From contig VSDK01017506.1 in assembly GCA_009767595.1 (NCBI GenBank), positions 151,370 through 215,369 on the forward strand: DNA of 64,000 nucleotides. The letters run 5' to 3'. Origin of the DNA: Symbiodinium kawagutii (lineage: Eukaryota; Sar; Dinophyceae; Suessiales; Symbiodiniaceae). A program made the position numbers and the translations under genes. Every line of letters starts with the position of its first letter. Position 1 is the first letter of the stretch. The notes under the pieces were generated by a model, which was not told where the DNA came from, did not search any database, and saw only the letters and a list, made by a program, of their open reading frames with translations. This document shows positions 24,134-36,748 of the stretch, piece after piece.

Positions 24134-24822
24134 TCTGTAGATTTCTACCTGTTGGTTGATCATGTCACGGAGACCCTTTGGTAAACAGAGTAACGGAATG
24201 GATCATTCATGAAGATATGGCCATTTCCTTATGTCTTCCATCGGGATACCCTTGGGTGTAGACTTTATAGACACGGCCATATTTGGGAGATGCTAACATC
24301 AAGGTGGATAGTAGGATGGTGCATCACGCGTCTGGTCTCAAACTCTTGGTGCGGTTTCATTATGTGTGAAGTGGGTACCATCCCAAGCCCTGGTAGTTGG
24401 CATCAGGTGGAAGGATTTCACACACACACACACACGAACTCTTGATGTTTCAAAGCTTCAGAGCAATCCAGAAAATCCTAGTATGCTGTTCAAAGTTTTG
24501 CAACATCTAGATTGAGAGGTAGACTGGGCATGAATAGGCACAGAGTTTCCGCGATTCACAAAACTTCATAGAAACCAGGTTGACAACCAGCAATTAATCA
24601 CCAATTACTAGTGGAAAGAAATTCCCTGTCAATATTTCATTAATGGTATTTGCTAGTCAACCACTTCAAATTCACTACTCAGAAGAAGTTTTTAGAAGCA
24701 AATCACATCTAATCACCAGGATTTTTCATACCAACCAGTGATTTAGATGAGATACAATCACTCGTTGGTCATACCAACCATGCTTCAACCAGTGAAATCA
24801 CTGTGGTTACCGTCGCCTTTAG

Positions 24823-24912
24823 CGCAGCCGGGGCGGTGGCCGAAGACCGGCCGCCCAGCGTCAAAGCAAGCGCTTGCCACTCATTGCGTTGGGGACCCAG
24901 TTGGATCAGCAG
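24823..24912 (+). CDS. Candidate 90-nt exon with strong donor
   Basis: Acceptor cgcctttag, phase 0, RSRGGGRRPAAQRQSKRLPL and IALGTQLDQQ, donor GTGAGTG. Confidence 0.48.
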
Positions 24913-25384
24913 GTGAGTGATCGGTTGCCATGGGGATTGGAACTGCGATGACTAGGATCAGTCCACTTTATACATACAGGGATTCAATGCTGTTGTTCTT
25001 GATATGCGTTGTAAATGCATGTGTTTTGTCTAAGCAACTTGGCATATAACATGCATATAGTGACATGGGTGAACTAAGCTTGGCAACCAATGACAAGCAG
25101 TGGGATCCTCCAGGGCTCAGGGATGCCCACTGTGAGTGATTCCACAATTGTATGTGGTGTCTAAGTTGTCCCGCTATGTCTCGCCAACATCTAGAAGCAT
25201 CGCAAGCTAAGTCACAGTATCGCTGCTGTCGGCCACCCACTGGATAGTTGAGCGCCCATCTTGTGTTTTCTTGAAGGATGTGAAGACAATGTACCCTTGG
25301 TGTTTCCAGCAATTCAATGATGATACGCTGTTTTGACCGGGCCGGAGACCCATGAAGACAGCTATGTTCACTTCCAGGTCTCAG

Positions 25385-25444
25385 CAATCGTTGGTGGACC
25401 GGCTGAAGCATCGCCCCTTGCTGAACTCTCGGTTTGTTGCTAAG
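25385..25444 (+). CDS. Candidate 60-nt exon
   Basis: Acceptor ggtctcag, phase 0, QSLVDRLKHRPLLNSRFVAK, donor GTACGG. Its phase fits the exon at 24823 and the one at 25709. Confidence 0.45.
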
Positions 25445-25708
25445 GTACGGGGTGGCGCACCGCCGGGGTGCCACGGGGCGACCAGAGCATCAAGGCTTTT
25501 GACATGGTAATGAGTTTGGAGAGTCTCGGACGCCTCAAAACCCCGGCCATGATTTGTACACTTTGTCCCTGAAAAAAGAGCCTTCCAACATGTCAAAGGG
25601 TTGATTCGCAGTAATTAGAGCGAATCCAGCATCATGAGCCATCACCAGCTATCAGTCAACCTTCAATTCGCCAGCACTAACTATCAGACTGCTTCGAGCC
25701 ACGTCCAG

Positions 25709-25760
25709 TCACCCAGCGACGATTTCGCATCCAGCCATGGCGACCATGACGACGATTCCG
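25709..25760 (+). CDS. Candidate acidic exon
   Basis: Acceptor cacgtccag, phase 0, SPSDDFASSHGDHDDDS, GC donor. Confidence 0.38.
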
Positions 25761-26308
25761 GCTGAGCCCGGGGTGCGAAAACTCAGTGATGTTCAGTTGG
25801 TGGGTGGTTTTCAGGCATAGAAATCGCTGTTCACCATCATCAAGGGTGGCACATTCACATGGCTAATGATGGTCAATAACGGTTTATAGTGGTCAATAAC
25901 GGTTAAAAATGCAAACGCAAATTGAGTTGGCGGATTCAATCACTGTACAGGCTATACAGGCTGTTGACTGCCCGTGCAAGGTCCAAAGGAGCAGTGAGAA
26001 AGAGTTGATCGATAAGTCATTGAACCATGTTTTTTCCCCCAATATGTGGAATTTGCTCGGCCCTGCTGGTCTGGGACTCCGCAAAGGCCGAGGGACAGCG
26101 TGCAAAAGGTGCAAAAGGTTGGTTGATTGACAGATATTGTCGGGATGGCTTGCAGCCACTGGGCAGTCTTAACCATTCCTAACCACGATCAATCGATAAT
26201 CAATGGTAATCAGTATTGACTGCTATTTTCGACTAATCTTAACCCTTTCAAAGACAATCAATCAATACCAATCATCATTCACCACTAGCCATCACGAACC
26301 ATCCTGAG

Positions 26309-26411
26309 CTGGAAGAAATCAGCGCGCCATCCCAGCCGTGGTGCCCAGGCACTTGAGGGCTTGCGTGACGACATCTTGGTGGCAGAACACTTTGCAGAGA
26401 GGGGTCGGCAG
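26309..26411 (+). CDS. Candidate 103-nt exon
   Basis: Acceptor catcctgag, WKKSARHPSRGAQALEGLRD then DILVAEHFAERGRQ, donor CAG|GTGCCA, phase 0 out, matching the exon at 27480. Confidence 0.42.
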
Positions 26412-27029
26412 GTGCCAGCAGCCGGACTGTTGGCCCAGCCCCTATCGGGCCTGTTCAGTGAACCATAGCGGTGCCAGAACTACATTGGTATCGGCAGATG
26501 CTGTTGGATGCGGTTGGTCAGTTGTTGCAGATCGCAGAAAATCAACGATACACAACGGGATGTTGCAGGTCGGTGACCGTAGGGCAATGATGTATGTCAT
26601 GATGACCCCCAGCACTTTCGGGTTTTCCTGGTGACCTTGACCATTTAATGAAGGACCGTTGGAAGTGAATTTTGAGATTCGAGATGTGACATCAGAAAGA
26701 CACAAATTTCCTCAAGTTGAGTTTGCAACAAACCGGTGGCAGCGTCATATTTTACCACTTCATGTGGATGGGCATCAACAAACACCAAGCTGCAAGAACA
26801 TGATTTTTCCCCACGAGCTAAGTGGTTTTTAAAACGCTTACAGTAATTGTTTCTTCGGGTATATTTGTGAGTAGTACACACTACTACCGACTAAGAACAA
26901 TTTCTCATTGACTAATGATTGTTCATGACCAGCCATTAGCCATTGTTAAGAATCAATCATGAAGCATGGGTAATCAAAGTCCCTTGATTATGGCATCGGT
27001 CCTTCGAGGGCGTCGCGCGCTGTCGTAGT

Positions 27030-27318
27030 TTTTTGCTCGGGTTGGGGTTGGGGTGGGGTTGGGGTGGGGTGGGGTGTAATAACGTTCGTCACACGTTGCA
27101 TCCGCTGCACATGCTATACGTCATGCGACGTCATGCTAGGTCACGCTACGTCATGCCACGTCATGCTACGGCATGCTACGTCATGGTACGTCATGGTTGG
27201 GGTGGGGTTGGGGTTGGGGTGGGGTGTAATAACGTTCGTCACACGTTGCATCCGCTGCACGTGCTATACGTCATGCTACGTCATGCTACGTCATGCCATG
27301 TCATGGTACGTCAACCAT
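27030..27318. repeat. 150-bp tandem duplication: G-rich block plus tacgtcatgc repeats
   Basis: gggtgtaataacgttcgtca occurs at about 27073 and 27223, exactly 150 bp apart. Each is preceded by ggttggggtgggg runs and followed by 10-bp tacgtcatgc units. Confidence 0.8.
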
Positions 27319-27479
27319 GACTTCACCATGACGTCACAATGACTTCATCATGATTTCACCATGAACTCCCCATGACTTCATCATGACTTCACCATGATGT
27401 CACCATGACTTCACCATGACTTCACCAGGGTTTGACCATGATTTCACCACCATAACAGCTGTGATCATCCCACTTGCAG

Positions 27480-27587
27480 GACCTGGAGCGGGCGATTTGC
27501 CTCGAAGATCAGCAGCTCCGGCAATGCCATCAGCAGCAACGCCAGGAGGAGCGTTGGTCGCCACGCGCGATGCTTCGGTGGATCGTG
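27480..27587 (+). CDS. Candidate exon, Gln/Arg-rich coiled coil
   Basis: Acceptor cacttgcag, phase 0, DLERAICLEDQQLRQCHQQQ then RQEERWSPRAMLRWI, possible donor GTGGGG at 27588. The 3' end is uncertain. Confidence 0.45.
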
Positions 27588-28318
27588 GGGGTCGCCATGC
27601 GCATCATTGTGGTTTCATGGTGATTGAACATGGGAGTTGGCCATGGTAGTCATTTGGTAGTTAACATGGTTGATATAGTTAACATGGTGATATCAATATA
27701 AGATGGTGTTTCATAGTTAATGTGGTTTAATCATGGTGGTCAGGCATGGTATATTCTTAGGCTATAGAGTTTTTTCTATATCATGCCAGAACTGTACTGC
27801 TGCACTGGTCGAAGCTTGCCTTTCTTAGGATGGGGTCCCCCCAGAAATGCGGGTGATGCTGAAATCCCGGTGAAACCATTTGAGCCAGAGTTGCCCCAAC
27901 GCTATGACGACATTTGGTCGTTGATTGTGGCTTGAGGTGCCGCCAGGCCTAGGTGTAGCTCAACAAAGTCAGTGATGATAGAATCAAAACAGAGTTCCGG
28001 CTGTGAAATTCATGAAATTCACAAACATGTGTCTACCCTCCAGGAAAGTAACATATAACCTACCAGAAAGGTATCCCAATAGGAAACTAATCTTCTAACC
28101 CCTATTTGGTAGGGTCTATGTTAGTTTCCGGGAGTGTAATGTCTCATAAAAGCGTAGATATATGTTTCTATTCTTGTGCTGGTCATGCCCCTTGTCTTCG
28201 GTTGGTCAAGCATGACAACCTCAATGGTGCTCGCTTCACCCCACGGGTGCCGTCACCACGGATGGTGGCCTTGGTTGCTGCTATCACTTGCAACGTCATC
28301 ATGTGAGAAGTTATGAGC

Positions 28319-28469
28319 TGTGCCAACAACTAGTGATCAAACAACTAGTGAGATACAACTAGTGATAAATCAACGAGTGACAAATCAACTAGTGTGATCC
28401 AACTATCATGTACCATAACTATTCCGATACATCTAGTTAAAAATCAACTAGTGATAAGTTGTTGGCACA
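28319..28469. mobile_element. Inverted-repeat element with internal caactagtga repeats
   Basis: Ends tgtgccaacaact and agttgttggcaca are perfect inverse complements (13 bp). The inside is built of diverged copies of aactagtga. Confidence 0.55.
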
Positions 28470-28607
28470 ATCTAGTAATGTAACAGCAAGTTACAAGCCA
28501 CTAGCAACTATAGTGATAAGACAACTGATGCTTGTTGGTAGTCGTGAAATGAGTTGTTGGTAGTTGTTGGTAGTTGTCGCTATCACCTACTGATCCCCTC
28601 AGTAGAA

Positions 28608-28684
28608 TTGGTTGCAATATATGCTACTAGTTGATGCTTGGTGTAGAGGGGCCTAATTGCAAAATACTGCAACCGATTCTAGAA
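28608..28684. repeat. Short inverted repeat
   Basis: agaattggttgca and tgcaaccgattct pair with one mismatch across about 75 bp. Confidence 0.45.
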
Positions 28685-28922
28685 ATAGCTTGCAAGTTGA
28701 GGCCGCTCATACCAAGTGTCAGCTCGATCTTGACGGCATCTACAGTATTGGATCATCAGAAAAGGACTTGCACACGGCTTCTAGTGTGTTTTTGTGTCTA
28801 ACATCATTTTACACAGGGGTTGCATGAGAGCCATAAATCCCCACGCGTAGGGGATCACGTAGCAACGATTCTCCCATGGCCGCAAGCGAAACTGGGTGAC
28901 TTGCAAGCCCTTGGATCACTAG

Positions 28923-28985
28923 GTGCAGGAGGATCGGGTGGCCGCCCGACGTGTCCTTGAGGAGATGAGACAGGCAGTGGAGCAC
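28923..28985 (+). CDS. Candidate 63-nt coiled-coil exon
   Basis: Acceptor atcactag, phase 0, VQEDRVAARRVLEEMRQAVE then H, donor GTGAGA. Confidence 0.5.
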
Positions 28986-29986
28986 GTGAGAACCGCTTGG
29001 TAGTCAAGTGACTTGGTTGGTTATCTCATGGAGGTTTTGCCAGCGATGGGGCTAGAACTCGTATGACATATTTGAGTTACATCATATCAGTTTCGTTTTC
29101 ACGGGGGACTTTTTATGTCTCAACCTCTATGACACTGCTCACTTCGTGATTGCAATTCCGATATTCCAGTCAACGTGTACGGGACGGTATCAAGATTGGT
29201 GGCTCATTGCTTCATGACGATGAACATTGGAACTTTTGGATGCAGCTTCCTGGTTTGGTTGCCACATGACGTATCAGCCGCTGGTTTGAATACGTTCATG
29301 ATGCCTAATTGCTAAGCATCCAATAATATCTAGTAAGAACCTTTCACAAGTGTAATTAACCAACTATAGGACAAATCCCATAGTGTACCTATATAGTTAC
29401 CCATGGCCCTTTGGTAACCTATACTATTAAACAAAGACAAACACCTATGTCGTGTAACTGTAGGGCCACTATAGGGGTACATTTTTTGACAAAGCCATGT
29501 GCCCTTTGAAAGGCTTTGCTTACCAGGCTCATGGCGCAGTGGGACATTTGCCCTTAGGATACTCATGATGTGAAACAATGGTTGGCACAACGTGTTGATT
29601 AAGTGGCTGGCTGATGGCTGATACCCAGCCACGCTAGCATCATAGGAGTGGAGTTCACCGCAGTGAATTGCGATAAACCTACCATGAAACAAGGTTCTTT
29701 CACAGTTTCTTTGGTGGGTACTTGCTAGTTCCAGTCGATGAATGGCAGAACAATCAACAACTCGTCTAGACAGTCAATCTAAGATCTTTCTACTTCTATT
29801 ACCAAAACTAACATGGCTGGCTGGAAAATCCACAATTTTGCTGGGAAACTCATGGATCTTCATTGAAATCATCCATTTTGCTGAAATCATCCATTGATTT
29901 TCAATGTTGGAAAACTGCTGATTTTCATGGATCTTCCAGGCAAGGGATCCTTCACCAGAGGCTACTTCTGCTCACCACGTCGCCAG

Positions 29987-30038
29987 GTGCGGCAAAAGGT
30001 CCATAGCCAGCTCCGCTCGGCACAGGCGCAGCGGAAGG
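29987..30038 (+). CDS. Candidate exon, Arg/Gln-rich helix
   Basis: Acceptor cacgtcgccag, phase 0, VRQKVHSQLRSAQAQRK, GT donor at 30039 or further on. Confidence 0.42.
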
Positions 30039-30154
30039 GTGGTGCTGGGTGGGCACCGTGGGTCGCAGATATGGGGCGTCAGAGGACCACCAAACGGGTT
30101 AGTTTATTAGTGTACATGATTGAACCAACCAACAACAATGGTAAACTAGCAGGT

Positions 30155-30239
30155 TAATGATTAATGATAGGGGATAATGCGCAACAATAGTTAATGGTAG
30201 GGAAACCCGGGGTACGGGGTTTTGACCCACAGCCATATG
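30155..30239. mobile_element. Family B element, inverted and partial
   Basis: Reads the family in reverse: aggggataat, caacaatag, then gggttttgacccacagccat. Confidence 0.5.
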
Positions 30240-30604
30240 TACATGATTAAATCAGGATGATTAAACGGGAGTTCCTGATTTTGAGAAACACTCGTATTTA
30301 AGATGCCTACCAAAATTTATGCACGTTTCAGTTGTATTCCTTCTGAGCCAAGGGTTTTTTTCAGGGGTACACCTGTCTTTGTGATGGCTTTTGGCGCATT
30401 TGAATGATGCGGTATATACGTTCAGTGGCCATGCTGTGAATCAGTCCGCTATAACATGCTATAATTTGCCTGTATATTTCCATTGTCTAATTCATTATAC
30501 CATAAGCGCAGCATGTGTTTTACTTAGCATATGACATAATGCCATATTATTATTTATAAACGGATACTATATTTATGAATTATAATGCAGCGTTCTAACA
30601 TATC

Positions 30605-30718
30605 TGGTGGTTTCTCAAAATAGGGAACCCGGGAACCCCCCAAATCATCCATTACTAGTCATTTATAGTAATAAACCAACCACTTTTGGGGCTCCCTATG
30701 GCTTGAGAAACCACCATA
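30605..30718. mobile_element. Family A element
   Basis: Ends ctggtggtttctcaaaatag and tatggcttgagaaaccacca; inner caaatcatcc and aaaccaacca. Confidence 0.6.
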
Positions 30719-30742
30719 TGTTATAATTTGCCTGTGCATCCG

Positions 30743-30820
30743 TGGGTCACCATTGCAACGATGACCTACCACGGCGTGTTGGAACGTGGATTCCATCGCT
30801 GGCTGCAACTCACTTCCAAG
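30743..30820 (+). CDS. Candidate exon
   Basis: Reads VTIATMTYHGVLERGFHRWL then QLTSK; GC donor after AAG at 30820. No clear acceptor is seen. Confidence 0.25.
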
Positions 30821-31689
30821 GCGGTGGGATATCCCCGGTGGTGGCACCATCAACGACGTTGGCCAATGACTCCAGTGATCGTATGAACTGGCTGAAAACT
30901 ATAATAACCATCAACTATATGTCATATAAACCAGCTGACTAGAGTCAATTCATAAGTTGACTGTAAACTATAAAGTTAGTAAACCACAAGCTGAATTTAC
31001 CATTGCATTATGTGGCCAATTGCTTTACTTCGCTCCAATACGTAGCTGAACCATCAACGAGTTTCAGCTTCTAGTCTGACACGGAGTCTCGTTGACACGG
31101 GCATAGCCCAAACACTCCATGTATTAGTTTAAATATGCCTACATTTTGGTCAGTTCACATGTAGATGTTTGTGAATTTTGAAGGAAGTATTGGGCGAATG
31201 ATTTCCAGGACAGCAGTCGCATGACTGCCGCGTCAAGTTGATCTTGATTTGCTTGCAACAATTGGGGCATACTTCAAGAATCGCGGTATGAACCAGCAAC
31301 AATGGCGGTATAAGACAGCTAAAACAAATGGTCGTTACCAGCATGAGAATTGTGAACCACATGGCCAGCAGCAAAAGGGTTACAATGAACAAAACATGAG
31401 AATTATCCGGCCAACGGCGTCACCAACATCGGTTGTATTTTGCGAGGGTACGCCAAGTGATAGCAACCGAAACCAATTACATGGATTTGTTTGCTTTTTA
31501 CTGCGGAACCTCCTAGGAAGCATACCATCATGTTTGATTCATTTATATTATCCTTGCAGATACTTACCCACACATATAAATTATATACACATAAAATAAA
31601 AAAACTCACTGTTTTTTTTGGCTCGTTTGCATTAAGCTGATAGATCATAAGCTGAGTCTATGAGATTCAAGATGACACATATTGAATCA

Positions 31690-31800
31690 TATGGTGCTTT
31701 CTCAAAATAGGGGTACCTCCAAATCATCCAATCATATCAATCATTCCTACTCATAAACCAACCATTTTTTGTGGTTCCCTATTTTGAAAAACGACCATAT
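31690..31800. mobile_element. Family A element
   Basis: Ends atatggtgctttctcaaaat and cctattttgaaaaacgacca; inner ccaaatcatccaatc. Confidence 0.6.
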
Positions 31801-32033
31801 GACACAAATAAATCCTATATAAATGCTAAAACCTGTATAATTCCTATGCGATAGCTGCCATTATCCCAAGCCTGCATTCTGAAGAGCAGACCGCAAGTCG
31901 GCGCGAGAGTCACACTGCCCCACTAGGATGGCACAGCGATCCAGTGAACCATGCAGCTCTGAGACTCCCACTGTTTTCTCTTGAACCAAACGGGTGATGG
32001 AACACCATGAAATGAGTGTGAATGGTGAACTGA

Positions 32034-32270
32034 CAGGATAATTCCTACACCTAAATCATAGTTTATAGAATAAATCCTACATAAACTCTGGTAATCCAAC
32101 ATAGCAATGGAAAATCAACCAGTCATTGACGGTTCCCCAGGGATTCTCCATGAAATATGGTGATTTTTCATTGCTATGTTAGATCACTGGAGTCTAAATA
32201 ATGGTTTCAGGAACTTACAGGATAATTCCTATACATAAATCATAGTTTATAGCATAAATCCTACATAAAT
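32034..32270. repeat. Direct repeats flanking a hairpin element
   Basis: A ~52-bp segment at 32034-32085 (starting caggataattcctac) recurs at 32218-32270 with few changes. Between them an inverted repeat (32098-32117 and about 32161-32181) shares aacatagcaatg and aaaatca. Confidence 0.6.
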
Positions 32271-32308
32271 ATTTATCATTCTGCTGCTGAGCCTCTCTTT
32301 GCCATCAG

Positions 32309-32417
32309 CCACATGTCAGCCTGGCGGCACCGGCACCAAGGCCAATGCCTTCCACAGCACCGATGGTTCTGCTCAGGACGGACCCGCCATCAGCTGACCG
32401 CCGACCAGTCGACCGTG
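32309..32417 (+). CDS. Candidate exon, His/Gln-rich
   Basis: Acceptor gccatcag, HMSAWRHRHQGQCLPQHRWF then CSGRTRHQLTADQSTV, donor GTGGAG. Confidence 0.3.
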
Positions 32418-32605
32418 GTGGAGACCTAAGGTGGAGACCTATGGTGGATACCTATCATTGATAGCTATGGTTGATGAGTGCCTATGACCTATGGTGGATG
32501 ATACCTATCATAGATAGCTATGGTTGATAAGTGACCAAGCTATGATGGATATCTATGGCTATGGTTGATAACTTCCCTTATCATAGCTATGGTTGATGAG
32601 TGCCT
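32415..32605. repeat. Diverged tandem repeat based on ctatggttgatgag
   Basis: Words ctatggtgga, atacctatcat and gatagctatggttgat recur with spacing of roughly 60 bp. Confidence 0.6.
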
Positions 32606-33297
32606 ATGGAAGTGATACCTTTTGGTGTGTCATGTCCAAATGTATCCATTTCACCCGGCACCCAGCATGGTTCAATCTCTAGGTTTGCATGCTTAGAAGG
32701 GGGTGGAGTGCCATTCTATGCAGGAGATCATTGCATGTTTGAGACGGTGTCCCAGACATGCGGCAAATGTTTTCGTGATCCTTAGCGGGTTTGATCATTA
32801 ACCCAATAGCTTCTGAATAATAGATATTAACCAATCCACACCCAATTTAAGTTGATATTAGCCAATTATCAATAATTAGCCGTTATTTGGTGAACCAATG
32901 CCCTCTGGGTGGGTTTTCCATTTCCAGGTTAGTTTCCCGGAGTGTAATGATTATTCACCCAATTCGACTTGGTGACCAATAATCTTTACTTCTGCACGTT
33001 TGACCGATTAAGTAATGTTAACCAATCAATGCATTCCTCAATTATTGTGGACCCACTGGTGACTATTTTATTACCAATCAATAATTTCTAACGAATTATT
33101 TACCAATCAACTACTGATGAATCATGCGCAATCAGGTAATAATTGAACAATCTGTCAATAGTTATGAATCATCAATGCATTATGAGCAATCAGGTAATCA
33201 AGTGTTTCTCAAGATTCTCAAGTGCAATTATGACTTGTCAATCAATTATAATCAGGTAATCAATCTCAACAGGCAACAATAACCAACTGTTTCTCAG

Positions 33298-33397
33298 TCG
33301 TGCACGACGCGGGTGTCAGTTTGCTGGAGGCCCTGATGCGCGCCGGCCAGCGAAGTGTCGCAGCGTTGCTGGGCGATGAGGGGATGTGTCCCAGCAG
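33298..33397 (+). CDS. Candidate 100-nt exon
   Basis: Acceptor gtttctcag, VHDAGVSLLEALMRAGQRSV then AALLGDEGMCPS, donor GTGGAG, phase 2 out. Confidence 0.42.
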
Positions 33398-33496
33398 GTG
33401 GAGAAACTATGAGGGGCAAAATGATGGAATATACAAGAAATCCTAGGGGAAATAATAACTAGGGGATATACCAACTATACTAGGGGATATACCAAC

Positions 33497-33592
33497 TATA
33501 TGGCGAGCTGGGTCAAGCAGTTCACCAACCAATTTCATGGGGGATAATCACCAACAATTTTATAAGGAAAACAATGGTCCAAGGGTACGGGG
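33497..33592. mobile_element. Family B element, inverted and diverged
   Basis: ctatatggcgagctgggtca at one end, then gggataatcaccaacaa and gaaaacaatggt; the other end is lost near 33592. Confidence 0.4.
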
Positions 33593-34914
33593 TGATAGGG
33601 AACTGCTGATGATTAAGCCTGGATGATGGCTACTCATGGGGTGGTCACAGCTGAGGATGGGCAGAATGATTCGGCAACGCGGGGATATTGATGGTTTACA
33701 ATTGGCAGGTGAAAATGATGGTTTATCAAGGGGACACACAGGGCGAGATCAATGGCCAATGCAGGATGCCATAAGGCCAGAGAAGCGAAGTTCAGCGAAG
33801 CCGAGTCATCCATCAACCAGCCATGGGGAGTACCTACTGGGGTGGACCAACTAGGGAGTTTGACACATGGGATGCAGGAACACCTCCAACAAACAGGAGG
33901 ATATGCCGAGACACTGGGGTATCAGCGGTCAAGTCAGCATCCAAGTGCTCACATGAACCCCTCCCCACAACGCCAGACTTCACTGTGGGTTTACGGGATG
34001 TGAACTGCCAGGGGCACAACCGCAAAAGCCCACCACAGCCATGTCATTGTTCTGCAATGATTTACCGATTTACCAGCAATTTTGATCCTGAACCATGTAC
34101 AGATCGATGCACAATGAATGGCTAGCGGCATTTGCAACGGTTGCTTATAACGACCCCGGGACACCCGCCATTCCCCGAGGCAGCAGCACCAAGAACAATG
34201 GGAGGCAGTGAGCCTGGGTTCGTATGGCAGCCGGTGGGCTCCAGAGTCGTGCACGCATGAGAAGAGAATAAAAGTGCATCCAAGAGATACATTGGATTTG
34301 ATTTCCATGAAAATAGTGTTTGTCTCAATTTGTTTTGATTTGTTATAATAGGAAGAACCATGTATAAAGATGCTTGTCCAGCAACTACATTTGCCTCACG
34401 TTTGGGAACAAAGCTAAAGACCAAATAAACCTTTTCCTTCTTTTTCCTACAACATTGGAAAACTTGTTTGGGAGGTTGGTTAAAAATTGAAAAAAGGATC
34501 CTGCCGCATGCAACAGTGATCATATTAGGACATTTATCATGTTTTTTTTGATCCAAAGGGCTGCTAGTAAGCACCTAGGACCTAAGCCCTACTTAACCTG
34601 TACATTTGGCACTCATGGTTTCTCGGGAACCCCAATTCAGGAAGCAACCGACGTTCATTGAGACCAATTTATCCGACGCGGATGGGATTGGCTTGTGCCC
34701 CCCTGACCCAACAAGCGGTTTGCAGGTGACCGAAAAAACCTCAGCAGCACTAGTTCATGGTCCTTCTGAAAATGCTTATTTCAGTCAGCATGAAGTGTTT
34801 GAATGTTTTTGTTTATGTTGTTTTTTTTGTAGGGTGTTACGATCCGCTGATACAGAGACATAGAATCATCCATATTTTGATGAGCATATGCAATCATATA
34901 TACGTGTGTTTATT

Positions 34915-35030
34915 TACATATATAATATACATATATATTTATATTTATATATATATATTATATGTATATATATATGATCTGTATTTATATATATATGATT
35001 TGTATATATATATATATAAATACTTACTTC
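34915..35030. repeat. TA-rich simple repeat
   Basis: Long tatata runs with ttta interruptions. Confidence 0.8.
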
Positions 35031-35143
35031 CTCATCTATTTGCTTTATTTATCTATATTCAACTAGACACGTGTGATCGTGGTTGTTTCCAGCCAGTCGG
35101 GATGCCTTGCTGCATTTCTTGGGGATGACCATTTCTCCCTCAG

Positions 35144-35263
35144 CGTTTGCTGCCGTTGGACACGCTACGCAGCCGCCACCAGGGGCAAGCAGCGATCACC
35201 GAGCAGCAGATGCGGGATAGCATTGACCAGGAGCACAGAGAGGATGCTACTGACGCCTTGCTA
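35144..35263 (+). CDS. Candidate 120-nt coiled-coil exon
   Basis: Acceptor ctccctcag, phase 0, RLLPLDTLRSRHQGQAAITE then QQMRDSIDQEHREDATDALL, donor GTCAGT. Forty codons, heavily charged. Confidence 0.5.
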
Positions 35264-36011
35264 GTCAGTGGCAGTCAGTAGCTTTCCTGTGACTTCGCAA
35301 GCTTGATGTTTGCACATATTTGCACGTAGCTTTTCCGTGGATTTGAATGTAGCAGTGTTCTGTGATTCCATGCCATTTCCATGTGATGATGCTACATGCT
35401 ACCTAGAAGCCTTACTGGGGCTTCAAGGGGGTACACACAAACGGTCAGGTTTAGTGCCAGAGCACAGTGCCTTTTCAGAGGATCATGATGTTGAGGATTG
35501 AAAAAGAGCGTTTCTCAACATATTTGGGCACTGGCGTGGATAGACTCACACACAGTTCTACAACATGGTGTGTGTGTGTATATATTTCTGTACAATCACT
35601 ATCTATGTTGAATGTGTATATTTTTATGCATTGATTTATTTACACATCAATTTAGACATTATCATATACAGCATCTTTCTCTAAGTTGTGTACGTATTGT
35701 CGACTGCGAATAGATACGAGAGCTGCAACAATCAGAATTCATAAAAAAGTATTGGACCTGCCCGCTACAACGGATTCTTCTAGTGGAGGCGATTTTCTTT
35801 GGGAGGCATCAAGGCATCATATGTCACAACACATGGTGATTGCAGACCTAAACTGATTTCAACACGCTGCTGGAACAGAACTCTCCCCTCCCGCAAAGAA
35901 CTGATCAGTTCACAAAGCCTTGTTTTGAACGATTTACATAGGTTTATTCTTGTTGGTCATTAATCCAATATTCATTAATCGTGCTTGATACGTGCGAGTC
36001 TCATATTGCAG

Positions 36012-36020
36012 GATAAGCAG
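36012..36020 (+). CDS. Possible 9-nt microexon (Asp-Lys-Gln)
   Basis: The string attgcag, GATAAGCAG, GTAAGT contains a good acceptor and a consensus donor nine bases apart. The nine bases are in phase 0. Confidence 0.25.
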
Positions 36021-36456
36021 GTAAGTTTACGCTTCATTCCCATCGGTGTCATCAGCTGATCTCAGCGAGGACAAAGAAGTGTTGAGAATCATCCAGCATG
36101 CCGCGGATGCCCGGGTTGCCAGAAGCTCAATGTGCAGCGGATTTTCGCCAGAGGATTATTTCCTGACTAGACCATTTGTTGTGGTCCGAAGTTTTGGTGA
36201 GCCGTGATGAGCCTTTGTTATGGTCGGATTTGTTGGTGAGCCCTGGTGAGCCATGTTTTTTTTCAAGAGCTTCAAAAGTTGGGATGTGGCTGGTGCTGGA
36301 TTTTCTGTTTTGGTCCCGTTCCACCATACAAAATCCATAAAACAGAACCTCCTCAAGGTGTTTTTTTTCCGATGTTGAGGCTGGAGAGCCTTGAGCCCAA
36401 CATCACATCCCATGTCACCATCGATGCACCAGGCCGCCCTGCCCGCCTTGGCTTAG

Positions 36457-36522
36457 GCAGCGATGGACGAGGTGGCAGAGAAGCGACTGGGAAAGAGCCA
36501 TGAGTGGATCGCTCAGCAGTTG
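36457..36522 (+). CDS. Candidate 66-nt exon
   Basis: Acceptor cgccttggcttag, phase 0, AAMDEVAEKRLGKSHEWIAQ then QL, donor GTTGTT. Confidence 0.42.
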
Positions 36523-36748
36523 GTTGTTGAGGGATCTGTTGCTGGTTGCTGGTTGGTAGTTGGGGGGTTGGTTGGTGGTTGGTTGTGAGGCGATTGCCCC
36601 CTATGAAGACTCTGGCCCCATATGTATCTAGTTTGTAGTTTGAAACATGTTCGCTGCAAACCCCACGTTTGCCCACCCTTGACTGAGAACATTTCCCAAC
36701 GCTCAAATTTCTTCGCGGGGCCATTGTTTTTAAGCTTCTGAGTTACCA

